From Stenotrophomonas maltophilia (GTDB lineage Bacteria; Pseudomonadota; Gammaproteobacteria; Xanthomonadales; Xanthomonadaceae): a stretch of DNA of 64,000 bases. A program made the position numbers and the translations under genes. Shown here piece after piece: positions 25,789 through 35,329 of this stretch; position 1 is the first letter of the stretch; each line of letters begins with the position of its first letter. The stretch lies in NCBI RefSeq assembly GCF_002205165.1, contig NZ_NIVS01000020.1, positions 1 through 64,000 on the forward strand. The letters run 5' to 3'. The notes under the pieces are model-generated. The model ran no database searches and had not been told where the DNA came from. It saw only the letters and a list, made by a program, of their open reading frames with translations.

Positions 25789-28518
25789 ATGAGTACCTAC
25801 CACCTGCAAGCCGTCTTCCGCCCGCAGTCGGTCGCCGTGATCGGCGGCAGCCCGCGTGAACGCTCCGCCGGCCGGGCGGTGATGCGCAATCTGCGCGGCA
25901 CCGGTTTCCCCGGCAAAGTGGCCTGGATCAACCCGCGTTACAGCGAGATCGACGGCATCCGCACCGTGAAGCGGCTCAAGGACCTGGACTGGGTGCCCGA
26001 GCTGGTGGTGATCACCGCCCCGGCCAGCATCGTGCCGCAGGTGGTGGCCACGGCCGCCGAGCGCGGCGTCAGCGCGGCGATCATCCTCACCGCCAACCTG
26101 GGCGAGGGCCCGGGCTCGCTGGCCGCGCAGGTGGAGGCGGCCGCACGGCCCAAGGGCCTGCGCATTCTCGGCCCGCACTGCCTGGGCGTGATCGCCCCGC
26201 ATGCGCGCTTGAACGCCAGCATCGCCGCGCACTTCCCGCAGGCCGGCGATCTGGCCCTGATCTCCGAATCCAGCGCGATTGCCGCGGCCCTGGTGGAGTG
26301 GGGCGTGGCGCGCTCGGTCGGTTTCTCCGCCGTGGTCTCGCTCGGCGACACGCTGGATGTCGATTTCGGCGACCTGCTCGATTACTTCGCCACCGATTAC
26401 CGCACCCGCGCGATCCTGCTCTACGTCGAGCACATCCGCGATGCGCGCAAGTTCATGTCGGCCGCGCGTGCCGCGGCGCGCGCCAAGCCGGTGGTGGTGG
26501 TCAAATCCGGCCGCCACATCCGCATCAACCCGGATGCGGACACGCACGTGCAGGCGCTGGCCAGCGCCGATGCGGTGTATGGGGCGGCATTCAACCGCGC
26601 GGGCCTGCTGCGCGTCAGCGCGCTGGACGAACTGTTCACCGCCGCCGAAACGCTGGGCCGGCTGGGCACCTTCCCCGGTCGCCGGCTGGCGATCCTGAGC
26701 AACGGTGGCGGGGTCGGGCGGCTGGCGGTGGATCAGCTGCTGGCCCTGCGTGGCAGTCTGGCCGAGCTGTCGCCGGCCACCGTCGCCCAGCTCGATGCGG
26801 TGCTGCCGCAGGGCTGGTCGCGCAGCAATCCGGTCGACATCGTGGTCGATGCCGACGGCGACCGCTATGCCGCCGCGATCGAAGCGCTGATGTCCGATAC
26901 CGAGAACGACGCGGTACTGGTGGTCAACGTGCCGACCGCGTTCACCTCCTCGGCCGATGCCGCGCAGGCGCTGACCCGCACGCTCGGCCTGCGCCCGCGC
27001 CATCACCGCGACAAGCCGGTGTTCGCGGTGTGGCTGGGCAACGACGACCGCGCCACCGCCACGCTCAATGCCGCGCGCGTGCCGACCTATCCGACCGAAG
27101 CCGAGGCGGTCCGCGGCTTCCAGCATCTGGTGCGCTACCGCGACGCGCAGGCCGCGTTGATGGAAACCCCGCCCAGCCTGCCCGAGGATTTCGTGGTCGA
27201 TACCGCCGGCGCCCGCGCGCTGGTGGAGGCTGCGCTCGCGGCCGGCCAGCAGTGGCTGGACCCGATCGCCACCCACCAGCTGCTCAATGCCTACGGCATT
27301 CCGTCCGCGCCGGTGATGCAGGCACGCGATGCCCACGAGGCGATGGACCTGGCCCAGCCGTTGCTGGAGCAGGGCGCCACGGTCGCGATCAAGGTGTTCT
27401 CGGCCGACATTCCGCACAAGTCCGATGTGGACGGCGTGCGCTTGAACCTCAGCACCCTGCAGTCGGTGCATGCGGCGGCCACCTCGATCATCGCGCGTGC
27501 GCACGAGAAGCGGCCCGATGCGCGCATCGATGGCGTGCTGGTGCAGCCGACCATCGTGCGGCCCAAGGCGCGCGAGTTGATTGCCGGCATCGCCGATGAC
27601 CCGACCTTCGGCCCGGTGATCGTGTTCGGCCGCGGCGGCACGGCGGTGGAAGTGATCGATGACAAAGCCATCGCCCTGCCACCGCTGGACCTGCGGCTGT
27701 CACACGAACTGATCGGACGCACACGCGTCTCGCGCATCCTCAAGGCCTACCGCGATGTTCCGGCCGCCGACGAACGCGCGGTCGCGCTGATCCTGGTCAA
27801 GCTCGCCCAGCTCGCCGCCGACATTCCCGAGATCCGCACGCTCGACATCAATCCACTGCTGGCCGACCGTGATGGTGTGATCGCACTGGACGCGCGCGTG
27901 GCGATCGAACCCTCGCGCAAGCTGCACAAGGGCCGTGGCCACCCGCGTTTCGCGGTGTTCCCGTATCCGAAGGAGTGGGAGCGCACCATTACCCTGTCCG
28001 ATGGCGCCCCCGCCTTCGTGCGTCCGGTCCGCCCCGAGGACGACGCGCTGTTCCGCGCTTTCTTTGCCCGCGTCACCGATGACGACCTGCGCCTGCGTTT
28101 CTTCCAGTCGGTGAAGCATTTCAGCCACGAATTCATCGCGCGCCTGACCCAGCTCGACTACGCGCGCTCCATCGCGCTGGTGGCGATCGACCCGCGCAGC
28201 GGCGACATGCTGGGCGCGGTGCGCCTGCACGCCGATGTGGACTACGACCGTGGCGAGTACGGCATCCTGATCCGCTCCGACCTCAAGGGCCATGGTATCG
28301 GCTGGCGGCTGATGGCGATCATGATCGAGTACGCGCAGTGGCTCGGGCTGAACATCATCGAAGGCCAGGTGCTGCGCGAGAACAGCACCATGCTCGCGAT
28401 GTGCCAGAGCCTGGGCTTCAAGACCAAGCTCGACCCGGACGACTCGACGGTGATGGTGGTGACCCTGCCGGTGCAGGACGTGCAGGTGCCGCAGGCACCC
28501 GATCCTGCAACGCACTGA
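25789..28518 (+). CDS. Pat/YfiQ-type protein lysine acetyltransferase
   Basis: A 909-residue protein in three parts. Residues 1-130 are a CoA-binding domain (FRPQSVAVIGGSPRE). Residues about 150-460 resemble succinyl-CoA-ligase subunits, and about 480-720 an ATP-grasp domain of the NDP-forming acyl-CoA synthetase type. The last 170 residues are a GNAT acetyltransferase (LTQLDYARSIALVAIDPR through ILIRSDLKGHGIGWRLM, the acetyl-CoA site). This is the arrangement of Pat/Pka/YfiQ enzymes, which acetylate acetyl-CoA synthetase and other proteins on lysine. It begins 12 bases after a REP hairpin, so its transcription or translation may be affected by it. Confidence 0.88.
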   Translation: MSTYHLQAVFRPQSVAVIGGSPRERSAGRAVMRNLRGTGFPGKVAWINPRYSEIDGIRTVKRLKDLDWVPELVVITAPASIVPQVVATAAERGVSAAIILTANLGEGPGSLAAQVEAAARPKGLRILGPHCLGVIAPHARLNASIAAHFPQAGDLALISESSAIAAALVEWGVARSVGFSAVVSLGDTLDVDFGDLLDYFATDYRTRAILLYVEHIRDARKFMSAARAAARAKPVVVVKSGRHIRINPDADTHVQALASADAVYGAAFNRAGLLRVSALDELFTAAETLGRLGTFPGRRLAILSNGGGVGRLAVDQLLALRGSLAELSPATVAQLDAVLPQGWSRSNPVDIVVDADGDRYAAAIEALMSDTENDAVLVVNVPTAFTSSADAAQALTRTLGLRPRHHRDKPVFAVWLGNDDRATATLNAARVPTYPTEAEAVRGFQHLVRYRDAQAALMETPPSLPEDFVVDTAGARALVEAALAAGQQWLDPIATHQLLNAYGIPSAPVMQARDAHEAMDLAQPLLEQGATVAIKVFSADIPHKSDVDGVRLNLSTLQSVHAAATSIIARAHEKRPDARIDGVLVQPTIVRPKARELIAGIADDPTFGPVIVFGRGGTAVEVIDDKAIALPPLDLRLSHELIGRTRVSRILKAYRDVPAADERAVALILVKLAQLAADIPEIRTLDINPLLADRDGVIALDARVAIEPSRKLHKGRGHPRFAVFPYPKEWERTITLSDGAPAFVRPVRPEDDALFRAFFARVTDDDLRLRFFQSVKHFSHEFIARLTQLDYARSIALVAIDPRSGDMLGAVRLHADVDYDRGEYGILIRSDLKGHGIGWRLMAIMIEYAQWLGLNIIEGQVLRENSTMLAMCQSLGFKTKLDPDDSTVMVVTLPVQDVQVPQAPDPATH

Positions 28519-28565
28519 GCCGATCGCGGTACGGCGTGGGCACGCGGGCGGGGCGACAATACGGC

Positions 28566-29264
28566 ATGACCGATCGTATCCCCCTGCTGCTGCTCCCCGG
28601 CCTGCTCAACGACGCTGAACTCTGGCGTGCGCAGATCGCCGACCTGTCCGATATCGCCGAGTGCATCGTCGGCGACCAGACCCGCGGCGAGACGATGCAG
28701 GCGGTGGTCGATGACGTGCTGGCCCAGGCACCGGCGCGTTTCGCCCTGGCTGGTTTCTCGCTGGGCGGCTTCGTGGCGCAGTCGATCCTGCGCACCGCAC
28801 CGGAACGGGTGCTGCGGCTGGCCCTGATCAATACCTCGATCCATGCCGACTCGCCCGAGCGTGCCAGGCAACGCCAGACCCAGCGCGCCAGTGTGCGCCT
28901 GCCCGGAAAATTCCACGGCTTTGGCGATACGTTGATGCGCAGCTACATCGACGCCTCGCGGCTGGACGATTATGTGCTGGTCCAGCGCGTGCGCGACATG
29001 ACCGCACGGCTGGGTGCGGAGGTGTTCCTGCGGCAGAGTGCGTTGGACCGCGTGGATGGCCACGACGTGCTGGCCGGGTATCGCGATCCGCTGTTGATCG
29101 TGTGCGGTGCGAACGACCGCATCACCCCGCTGGCGATCAGCGAGGAGATGCATGCGCTGGTGCCGCACTCGCGCCTGGTGGTGCTGCCCGACTGTGGGCA
29201 TCTGGCCCCGATGGAAAAGCCCGACGAGGTCAGCGCGGCGATGCGGGACTGGTTGCTCCGGTAG
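28566..29264 (+). CDS. Alpha/beta hydrolase
   Basis: A 232-residue alpha/beta-hydrolase. The nucleophile elbow is AGFSLGGFVAQ (Ser near residue 65). The acid is probably in CGANDRITP and the histidine in PDCGHLAPMEKPDEV. It has no signal peptide. The substrate is unknown; the family includes small esterases and acyl-transfer enzymes. Its TAG stop is the first part of a GTAG hairpin repeat. I chose this ATG because the fold starts at once (PLLLLPGLLND) and the upstream open frame overlaps the acetyltransferase gene. Confidence 0.85.
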   Translation: MTDRIPLLLLPGLLNDAELWRAQIADLSDIAECIVGDQTRGETMQAVVDDVLAQAPARFALAGFSLGGFVAQSILRTAPERVLRLALINTSIHADSPERARQRQTQRASVRLPGKFHGFGDTLMRSYIDASRLDDYVLVQRVRDMTARLGAEVFLRQSALDRVDGHDVLAGYRDPLLIVCGANDRITPLAISEEMHALVPHSRLVVLPDCGHLAPMEKPDEVSAAMRDWLLR

Positions 29265-29285
29265 GTGCCGACCGTTGGTCGGCAC
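29261..29285 (+). repeat. SMAG-type GTAG hairpin repeat
   Basis: GTAG followed by a perfect 9-base stem (GTGCCGACC/GGTCGGCAC) around GTT. The TAG of the GTAG is the stop codon of the hydrolase gene. It lies at the end of convergent genes. Confidence 0.85.
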
Positions 29286-29321
29286 GCACCCCACGCCCGA
29301 CCAACCATCGGGCCCTGCCGA

Positions 29322-30125
29322 TCAATCCCAGGCCGGGGCGATCCCCTCCGGATTGGCCAGGCGATGCCCGCGATCCAGCGTGGCGATCTGCGCCATGTCC
29401 TCATCGCTCAAGCGCAGCTCGGCCGCCAGCAGGTTGCCGGCCAGGTTCTCGCGCTTGGTCGAGGACGGAATCACCGCAAAGCCCTGCTGCAATGCCCACG
29501 CCAGGGCGACCTGGGCCGGGGTGGCCTGGTGGCGCTCGGCGATGGCCTGGATCACCGGGTCCTTGAGCACTTCGCCGTAGGCCAGGCTCATGTACGCGGT
29601 GACATGGATGCCCTGGTCCTTCAGGAACGCGATCAACGCGCGGTTCTGCAGGTACGGGTGGACTTCGATCTGGTTGGTGGCGATCGCGTCAGCGCCCAGG
29701 ATCTCGATCGCCTGGCGGGTCTGGGCGATGGTGAAGTTGGAGATGCCGATCTGCCGGGTCAGGCCCTGCGACTTGGCCTCGGCCAGGGCACCGAGATACT
29801 CGGCCATCGGCACGGCATCCTTCGGCGAGGGCCAGTGGATCAGGGTCAGCTCGACATGGTCGGTGCGCAGCTTGCGCAGGCTCTCGCGCAGGCTCTCCAG
29901 CAGCGCGTCGTGGTGGAAGTTGGCGATCCAGATCTTGGTGGTCAGGAACAGCTCATCGCGCGCCACGCCGGACTCGGCGATGGCCTGGCCGACCTCGGCT
30001 TCGTTCTCGTAGATCTGCGCGGTATCGATGGCGCGGTAGCCGACGTCCAGTGCGTTGCGCACCGAGTCGATCACGGTCTGGCCCTTCAGGCGGAAGGTGC
30101 CGAGGCCAAAGGCGGGAATGCTCAT
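29322..30125 (-). CDS. dkgB: 2,5-diketo-D-gluconate reductase B (aldo/keto reductase)
   Basis: A 267-residue aldo/keto reductase very close in length and sequence to DkgB of Escherichia coli: [14 protein letters not shown] at the start, [14 protein letters not shown] (catalytic Asp and Tyr), [14 protein letters not shown] (His), GISNFT and the C-terminal PEGIAPAWD. It reduces aldehydes and ketones with NADPH, including 2,5-diketogluconate and methylglyoxal in its relatives. The start ATG follows AAGGAG by 5 bases; 14 upstream codons of open frame are not used. It may be expressed from the region that also holds two GTAG repeats. Confidence 0.92.
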   Translation of the reverse strand: MSIPAFGLGTFRLKGQTVIDSVRNALDVGYRAIDTAQIYENEAEVGQAIAESGVARDELFLTTKIWIANFHHDALLESLRESLRKLRTDHVELTLIHWPSPKDAVPMAEYLGALAEAKSQGLTRQIGISNFTIAQTRQAIEILGADAIATNQIEVHPYLQNRALIAFLKDQGIHVTAYMSLAYGEVLKDPVIQAIAERHQATPAQVALAWALQQGFAVIPSSTKRENLAGNLLAAELRLSDEDMAQIATLDRGHRLANPEGIAPAWD

Positions 30126-30178
30126 GGAAACTCCTTGGTGGGGTGAGGTGCAGGCTACGCCGTGCACCGTAAAGTGAC

Positions 30179-30201
30179 GTAGAGCCGACCGTGGGTCGGC
30201 T
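30179..30201 (+). repeat. SMAG-type GTAG hairpin repeat
   Basis: GTAG with a perfect 8-base stem (AGCCGACC/GGTCGGCT) around GTG. It lies upstream of dkgB and behind the MFS gene, in tandem with the next copy 37 bases away. Confidence 0.85.
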
Positions 30202-30237
30202 GTGGTGACGTGAAACGAATCGTTGCTCGGCTGTCAG

Positions 30238-30260
30238 GTAGAGCCGACCGTTGGTCGGCT
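30238..30260 (+). repeat. SMAG-type GTAG hairpin repeat (tandem copy)
   Basis: Second copy in direct orientation: GTAG, then AGCCGACC/GGTCGGCT around GTT. It ends 28 bases from the 3' end of the MFS gene on the minus strand. Confidence 0.85.
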
Positions 30261-30288
30261 GCTGTCATGGGTCCGCGACCGGAATCCC

Positions 30289-31503
30289 TCAATGCGCACT
30301 CACGGCGATGCCTTCGGCGCGGTCGGCCACCCCATCGCGGCGATCCAGGCGGCCGCTCAATGCGGTCAGGCCGAAGGCGCCCATCACCACCAGCGCGCCC
30401 AGCCACGGGGTGTGCATCAGGCCGAAGTGATCGACCACCAGGCCACCCAGCGAAGCACCGAGGGCGATGCCGACATTGAACGCGGCGATGTTCAGGCCCG
30501 AGGCCACATCGGCGGCCTGCGGGGCGAAGCGCTGTGCCTGCTTGACCACGTATACCTGCAGGCCCGGCACGTTGCCGAACGCCACCGCACCCAGCGCCAG
30601 CACGGTCAGCAGCACCAGCCAGGTGTTGTAGGCGGTGAAGGTGAGCACGAACAGCACGGCGGCCAGCAGCGCGAAGATCAGCTTCAGTGCCGGGATCGGG
30701 CCGCGACGGTCGGCCAGGCGGCCGCCCCACAGGTTGCCGATCGCCACCGACACGCCATAGACCAGCAGCACGCCACTGACCGCATTGGCCGAGAAACCGG
30801 TGACGTCCTGCAGGATCGAGGCCAGGTAGGTGAAGGACAGGAAGGTGCCGCCGTAACCGAGCGCGGTGATCGCATACACCAGCAGCAGGCGCGGCTGCGC
30901 CAGCACGGAGAGCTGCTGGCCGAACGTGGCCGGCTCGCTGCGCTGCAGGTTGCGCGGCACGAACAGCAGGCTGCCGATCAGCGCGATCACGCCGAGCGCG
31001 GCGACCGCCAGGAAGGTCGCGCGCCAGCCCAGGTGCTGGCCGATGAAGGTGCCCAGCGGCACGCCCGTGACCAGGGCCACGGTCAGGCCGGTGAACATGA
31101 TCGCGATCGCGCTGGCCGCCTTCTCCTTGGGCACCACCGAGGTGGCGATGATCGAGCCGATCGAGAAGAACACGCCGTGCGCCAGGCCGGTCAGGACGCG
31201 CGCCACGATCAGCGAGCCGTAGCCCGGTGCCATCCAGGCGATCACGTTGCCGAGGGTGAACAGCAGCATCAGCGCCACCAGCAGGGTCTTGCGCGGCACC
31301 CGGCCGGTCAGCGCGGTGAGCACCGGCGCACCGACCGCCACGCCCAGCGCATACAGCGATACCAGCAGGCCGGCCGAGGGCAGGGTGACGCCGAGGTCGG
31401 CGGCGATGGTCGGGATCAGGCCGACGATGACGAATTCAGTCGTGCCGATGGCGTACGCACCCAGCGTCAGCGCCAACAAGGCCAAGGGGATACCACGGGA
31501 CAT
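30289..31503 (-). CDS. MFS transporter, DHA1 family (YdhP/AraJ-like)
   Basis: A 404-residue major facilitator with 12 predicted helices. The first helix contains GAYAIGTTEFVIVGLIP, and the loop after the second helix has the family motif VSLYALGVAVGAPVLTALTGRVPRK. The sequence resembles the YdhP/AraJ arabinose or drug efflux group. The exported compound is unknown. The gene is divergent from a LysR regulator, which probably controls it. The two GTAG repeats downstream may define its mRNA end. Confidence 0.87.
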   Translation of the reverse strand: MSRGIPLALLALTLGAYAIGTTEFVIVGLIPTIAADLGVTLPSAGLLVSLYALGVAVGAPVLTALTGRVPRKTLLVALMLLFTLGNVIAWMAPGYGSLIVARVLTGLAHGVFFSIGSIIATSVVPKEKAASAIAIMFTGLTVALVTGVPLGTFIGQHLGWRATFLAVAALGVIALIGSLLFVPRNLQRSEPATFGQQLSVLAQPRLLLVYAITALGYGGTFLSFTYLASILQDVTGFSANAVSGVLLVYGVSVAIGNLWGGRLADRRGPIPALKLIFALLAAVLFVLTFTAYNTWLVLLTVLALGAVAFGNVPGLQVYVVKQAQRFAPQAADVASGLNIAAFNVGIALGASLGGLVVDHFGLMHTPWLGALVVMGAFGLTALSGRLDRRDGVADRAEGIAVSAH

Positions 31504-31589
31504 GGACGGATACCGGTGGGGAGTAAGGCTGCGCAGTCTGCGCGCCGCACTCTTGCGGAAAAAGCGGTCTTCACGCCAATCACTGTTGC

Positions 31590-31607
31590 CCCATGGTCAA
31601 TAATGGG
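31590..31607. promoter_or_regulatory. Candidate LysR operator between MFS and regulator genes
   Basis: A CCCAT...ATGGG inverted repeat with an 8-base spacer (GGTCAATA) lies in the 126-base divergent gap just before the LysR start. LysR proteins commonly bind interrupted palindromes of this kind near their own promoter. The link is inferred from position. Confidence 0.4.
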
Positions 31608-31629
31608 CCTCCTCCGCCGTGCCGCCGCC

Positions 31630-32532
31630 ATGAAAACCACCCTCGATGAGATGCAGGCCTTCATCGCCGTGATCGACAGCGGCTCGATCACCGCCGCCGC
31701 CGAACAGCTGGGCCAGACCACCTCCGGCGTCAGCCGCGCGCTGGGCCGGCTGGAAGAAAAACTCGGCACCACGCTGCTGACGCGCACCACCCGCCGCCTG
31801 CAGCTGACCGAAGAGGGCGATGCCTTCCTGGCCCAGGCCCGCGCGATCGTCGCCTCGGTGGAGGCGGCCGAAGAGCAGATCGCCGCACGCCGCGAGCGCC
31901 CGGCCGGACGCCTGCGTGTGGACGCGGCGATGCCGTTCGTCCTGCACGTGATCGCCCCGCTGGTGGCAAGCTACCGCGCGCGCTATCCCGAGGTGGCGCT
32001 GGAACTCAACAGCAGCGAGCGCTACATCGATCTGCTGGAGCGACGTACCGATGTGGCGATCCGGATCGGGCCGTTGGCCGATTCCACCCTGCACGCGCGG
32101 CCGCTGGCCCACAGCCGCCTGCGCGTGATGGCCAGCCCGGCGTATCTGGCGCAGCACGGCACCCCGCGTGATGTGGCGGCGCTGGCCGAGCACACCCTGC
32201 TGGGCTTCAACGAGCCCGATTCGCTCAATCACTGGCCGCTGCCCGGCGCCACCGACGCGCTGCTGCATGTCCGTCCGGCGGTGGCGGTCTCCAGCGGTGA
32301 AACCCTGCGCCGGCTCGCGCTGGAAGGGGTCGGCATCGTCAGCCTGTCCGACTTCATGACCCACCGCGACCGCGAAGCCGGCGCGCTGGTGCAGGTGCTG
32401 CCGGATGTCACCGTGGAGGTCCGCCAGCCGATCCACGCCGTGTACTACCGCAACACGGCGGTCTCGGCGCGGATCAGCTCGTTCCTCGATCACCTGGCCG
32501 AGGCCATGGTCGGCACGCCCTACGTCCGGTAG
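31630..32532 (+). CDS. LysR-family transcriptional regulator
   Basis: A 300-residue LysR regulator. The winged-helix DNA-binding domain is residues 1-60 (LDEMQAFIAVIDSGSITAAAEQLGQTTSGVSRALGRLEEKLG). The effector domain follows from about residue 90 (AGRLRVDAAMPFVLHVIAPL). It probably regulates the divergent MFS gene, sensing an unknown ligand. An ATG at 31603 would add 9 residues but lies within the candidate operator, so I prefer the later one. The open frame extends far upstream through the MFS gene and is not used. Its stop TAG is part of a GTAG repeat. Confidence 0.88.
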   Translation: MKTTLDEMQAFIAVIDSGSITAAAEQLGQTTSGVSRALGRLEEKLGTTLLTRTTRRLQLTEEGDAFLAQARAIVASVEAAEEQIAARRERPAGRLRVDAAMPFVLHVIAPLVASYRARYPEVALELNSSERYIDLLERRTDVAIRIGPLADSTLHARPLAHSRLRVMASPAYLAQHGTPRDVAALAEHTLLGFNEPDSLNHWPLPGATDALLHVRPAVAVSSGETLRRLALEGVGIVSLSDFMTHRDREAGALVQVLPDVTVEVRQPIHAVYYRNTAVSARISSFLDHLAEAMVGTPYVR

Positions 32533-32552
32533 TGCCGGCCAGCGGCCGGCAC
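32529..32552 (+). repeat. SMAG-type GTAG hairpin repeat
   Basis: GTAG overlapping a 9-base perfect stem (GTGCCGGCC/GGCCGGCAC) around AGC. The TAG is the stop codon of the LysR gene. It lies between convergent genes. Confidence 0.85.
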
Positions 32553-32562
32553 CACGCGTGCA

Positions 32563-34695
32563 TCACGCGGCGCGAGCCCATCCGCGCATCGCACTGTGCC
32601 CGGCGTCCAGCACGAACACATCCACCGCGGCATTCAAGGCCACGGCCTGCGCTTCCATGCTGCGTGCCGCCGCCGAGGCTTCCTCCACCAAGGCCGCGTT
32701 CTGCTGCGTGGTCTCATCCATCTGCACCACGGTCTGGTTGACCTGCTCGATCCCGGCCGACTGTTCCTGCGACGCGGCGGCGATGTCGGCCATGATGTCG
32801 GTGACGCGCTGCACACTGCCGACGATCTCGCCCATGGTCTGGCCGGCCTGGCGCACCAGCGCTGCACCGCTGTCGACATCGGTGACGGACTGATCGATCA
32901 GCGCCTTGATCTCCTTGGCCGCACCGGCCGAGCGCTGCGCCAGCGTGCGCACTTCGCTGGCGACCACGGCAAACCCACGGCCCTGTTCGCCGGCACGCGC
33001 CGCTTCCACCGCGGCATTCAGCGCAAGAATGTTGGTCTGGAACGCGATGCCGTCGATGACGCTGATGATCTCCGCGATCTGACGCGACGAGGCCTGGATC
33101 GCCCCCATCGTGGTGACTACCTGGCCGACCACTTCGCCGCCCTGCGAGGCGACCGAGGCGGCGCTGATCGAGAGCTGGTTGGCCTGGCGCGCATGCTCGG
33201 CATTCTGGCGCACGGTGGAGGTCAGTTCCTCCATCGAGGCGGCGGTTTCTTCCAGATTGGCCGCCTGCTGTTCGGTACGGCGCGACAGATCGCTGTTGCC
33301 CGCGGCGATCTCGCCGGCAGCGGTCTGGATCGACTGCGAGGCCTGCTTGATGTCGCCGACGATGGTGGTCAGCTGACCGGTGGTGCGCGCCATGTCATCG
33401 CGCATGCGCGCGAACACGCCATGGAAGTCGCCGTGCATGCGCGCGCTGAGATCACCGCCGGCGATCGCCTGCAGCACGCGCGAGACCTCGCCCAGGTCCT
33501 GCTCGGTGGTCTGCATCAGGCGGTTGAGGCCGCCGACCATCTCACCGAAGTCATGCTGATAACGCGCTTCATCGCCGCGCTGGCTGAAATCGCCCACGGC
33601 GGCTGCTTCGGCCAACCGCTTGATCTCGGCATTGATCGCACCGAGGTTGGCCTTGGCCGTATCCAGCGCCTGGGTGATCACCGCCTTCTCGCCGGGCAGG
33701 CGCTCCATGTCCACCGACAGATCGCCGACCGCGTAATGGCCCATGATCTCGATCGCCCGCAGCTTCACCTGGATGTGGTTGGCGACCAGGGTGTTGGTGT
33801 CGCGCACCATCTGCCCATAGCCGCCGGGGAATGCTGTGGCGTCCATGCGGTAGCTGATCTCACCGGCGTCGTGGCGCTGTGCCATGGTCGCCTGCGCGGC
33901 CAGCACGTCCTTCAGGGTCTGGGTCACCGCGCGCATCGCCATGCCGAGGCGACCGATCTCGTCACCGCTGCGCACCACCACGACATGCTCCAGATCACCG
34001 CGTGCCACCGCGCGTGCCGCCGCTTCCACCGCGACCACCGGGGCGATCACCGCGCGCCGCAGCCACACGGTAAGCGCGACCAGCAGCAGCACCGCCGCCA
34101 GCGCCGTGACGATCGCCGAGGCGACCAGCGCTTCGCGTGCGCGCTCGGAGGTGGCGTTGGTCTCGTAAGCCGCGCGCTCGCTGGCACGCGCAGCCAGTGC
34201 ATCCAAGGTGGTGCCCACAGCACGGTCGGCCCCGAGCACCAGCGCGTCGCCGGCCTGGGTGTCATAGCCACTGGCCGCGAACGCCTCCAGCGCGCCGCGG
34301 TAGCGGGCCTCCAATGCGCGGTGCTCGGCCAGGAACCGGTTGGCCAGCGTGCGTGTCTGTTCGTCCCGGCTGGTCGCCAGCGTGCCGGCCAGGGCTTCAA
34401 TGCGGCGTCCTTCCGCATTGAACGCGGCCAGGTGGCGTTCGCGCTGGGCGTCATCGGCGCCGCGGATCAGCACGTTCTTCCACTCCTGCACCTGCAGCCG
34501 GAACTCGCGCTGCAGCAGCTCTGCCTGCGCCTTGCGGGCGACCTCGACGGGCACCTCGGCCGACAGGTGCCGCCAGGCCGAGCCCAGCCCGGCCAAGGCC
34601 GCCAGCACAATGATGACCAGGCCGAGCGACAGCGCGCCCAGCAGTTTGAATTGAAGACTCAGGGCGCGTGGACGCGCCGGTGCGGAGGACGTCAT
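32563..34695 (-). CDS. Methyl-accepting chemotaxis protein
   Basis: A 710-residue chemoreceptor. One transmembrane helix lies at about 15-43 and a second near 195-215. Between them is a helical periplasmic sensor of the single four-helix-bundle type. HAMP-like regions follow ([25 protein letters not shown] and a second one later), then the signalling domain with the hairpin tip [38 protein letters not shown] sequence. It would bind a ligand at the periplasm and signal to CheA. The C-terminus lacks a clear NWETF-type CheR-binding pentapeptide. No che gene lies beside it. Confidence 0.9.
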   Translation of the reverse strand: MTSSAPARPRALSLQFKLLGALSLGLVIIVLAALAGLGSAWRHLSAEVPVEVARKAQAELLQREFRLQVQEWKNVLIRGADDAQRERHLAAFNAEGRRIEALAGTLATSRDEQTRTLANRFLAEHRALEARYRGALEAFAASGYDTQAGDALVLGADRAVGTTLDALAARASERAAYETNATSERAREALVASAIVTALAAVLLLVALTVWLRRAVIAPVVAVEAAARAVARGDLEHVVVVRSGDEIGRLGMAMRAVTQTLKDVLAAQATMAQRHDAGEISYRMDATAFPGGYGQMVRDTNTLVANHIQVKLRAIEIMGHYAVGDLSVDMERLPGEKAVITQALDTAKANLGAINAEIKRLAEAAAVGDFSQRGDEARYQHDFGEMVGGLNRLMQTTEQDLGEVSRVLQAIAGGDLSARMHGDFHGVFARMRDDMARTTGQLTTIVGDIKQASQSIQTAAGEIAAGNSDLSRRTEQQAANLEETAASMEELTSTVRQNAEHARQANQLSISAASVASQGGEVVGQVVTTMGAIQASSRQIAEIISVIDGIAFQTNILALNAAVEAARAGEQGRGFAVVASEVRTLAQRSAGAAKEIKALIDQSVTDVDSGAALVRQAGQTMGEIVGSVQRVTDIMADIAAASQEQSAGIEQVNQTVVQMDETTQQNAALVEEASAAARSMEAQAVALNAAVDVFVLDAGHSAMRGWARAA

Positions 34696-34857
34696 GAGAG
34701 ATCAAAAGTAAGGAAGGGCGATGCGGTATCGGTCTGCAGCGGACACCCTGAAGTGCGACGCAAATCACGCTTACCGTTCCATTCAATGATGTGAGGGCCG
34801 CGTGTAGATGAAATTTGACCGCGCATGGAACGAAACAGGACTGGACACGCAATCAAT

Positions 34858-34878
34858 ATGTAACTACTGTAGTTACAT
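34858..34878. promoter_or_regulatory. Perfect 21-base palindrome: likely Rrf2 operator
   Basis: ATGTAACTAC, one T, then GTAGTTACAT: a perfect 10+1+10 inverted repeat. Its last two bases are the first two of the Rrf2 start codon. Rrf2-type repressors bind AT-rich palindromes of this size, so it is probably the autoregulatory operator of the regulator and its reductase. A TTGACC hexamer lies about 40 bases upstream. A TATGTA hexamer at 34857 inside the palindrome might act as a -10, but this is weak. Confidence 0.75.
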
Positions 34879-35329
34879 GAAATCCAGCAACCAGTTCTCC
34901 GATGCGCTGCACGTGATGGCCCATCTGGTCGGCCAGGACGGTCCGCGTACCTCCGAACAGCTCGCCACCTGCCTGCCGACCCATCCCGTGGTGATCCGGC
35001 GTCTGCTGTCGGCCCTGAACAAAGGCGGCCTGGTGACCACCGTGCGTGGCCACGGAGGCGGCGCCCAACTCGCCCGGGCGCCGGCGCAGATCACCCTGCA
35101 CGATGTGTATCTGGCGATCGGCGCGCCCGCCCTGCTGCACACCGGCGCACGCGAGACCGGACGCGGCTGCCCGGTGCAGCGCGTGGTCAACGAGGCCCTC
35201 GACGACAGTTACCGCCAGGCCCAGGCCCTGCTCGAGGCCCGCCTGCGCGACACCACCCTGGCCACGCTGGGCGAGGCATTCGCCCGCCACCTGGCCCACC
35301 ACGCTGCAGGAGTTCCCCATGACGTTTGA
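34877..35329 (+). CDS. Rrf2-family transcriptional regulator
   Basis: A 150-residue Rrf2 regulator with the N-terminal winged helix (FSDALHVMAHL through PVVIRRLLSALNKGGLV) and the typical GHGGGAQLARAP wing. It has a single cysteine, in GRGCPVQ near residue 97, so it lacks the three-cysteine iron-sulfur set of IscR or NsrR and resembles the YwnA-like group. It probably represses its own operon and the downstream thioredoxin-reductase-like gene in response to a thiol or oxidant signal. I chose the start at the end of the palindrome because the protein then begins with the family's short N-terminus. Confidence 0.85.
   Translation: MKSSNQFSDALHVMAHLVGQDGPRTSEQLATCLPTHPVVIRRLLSALNKGGLVTTVRGHGGGAQLARAPAQITLHDVYLAIGAPALLHTGARETGRGCPVQRVVNEALDDSYRQAQALLEARLRDTTLATLGEAFARHLAHHAAGVPHDV

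Noticed and set aside
29261..30260. Several similar hairpins within 1 kb, considered as a CRISPR array
   Set aside because: Units are uneven in spacing, differ in stem sequence, have no uniform spacers and no cas genes; they are dispersed GTAG repeats.
30223..31629. Upstream extension of the LysR frame through the MFS gene
   Set aside because: It crosses the antisense MFS gene and two repeats; the LysR N-terminus begins at the start given.
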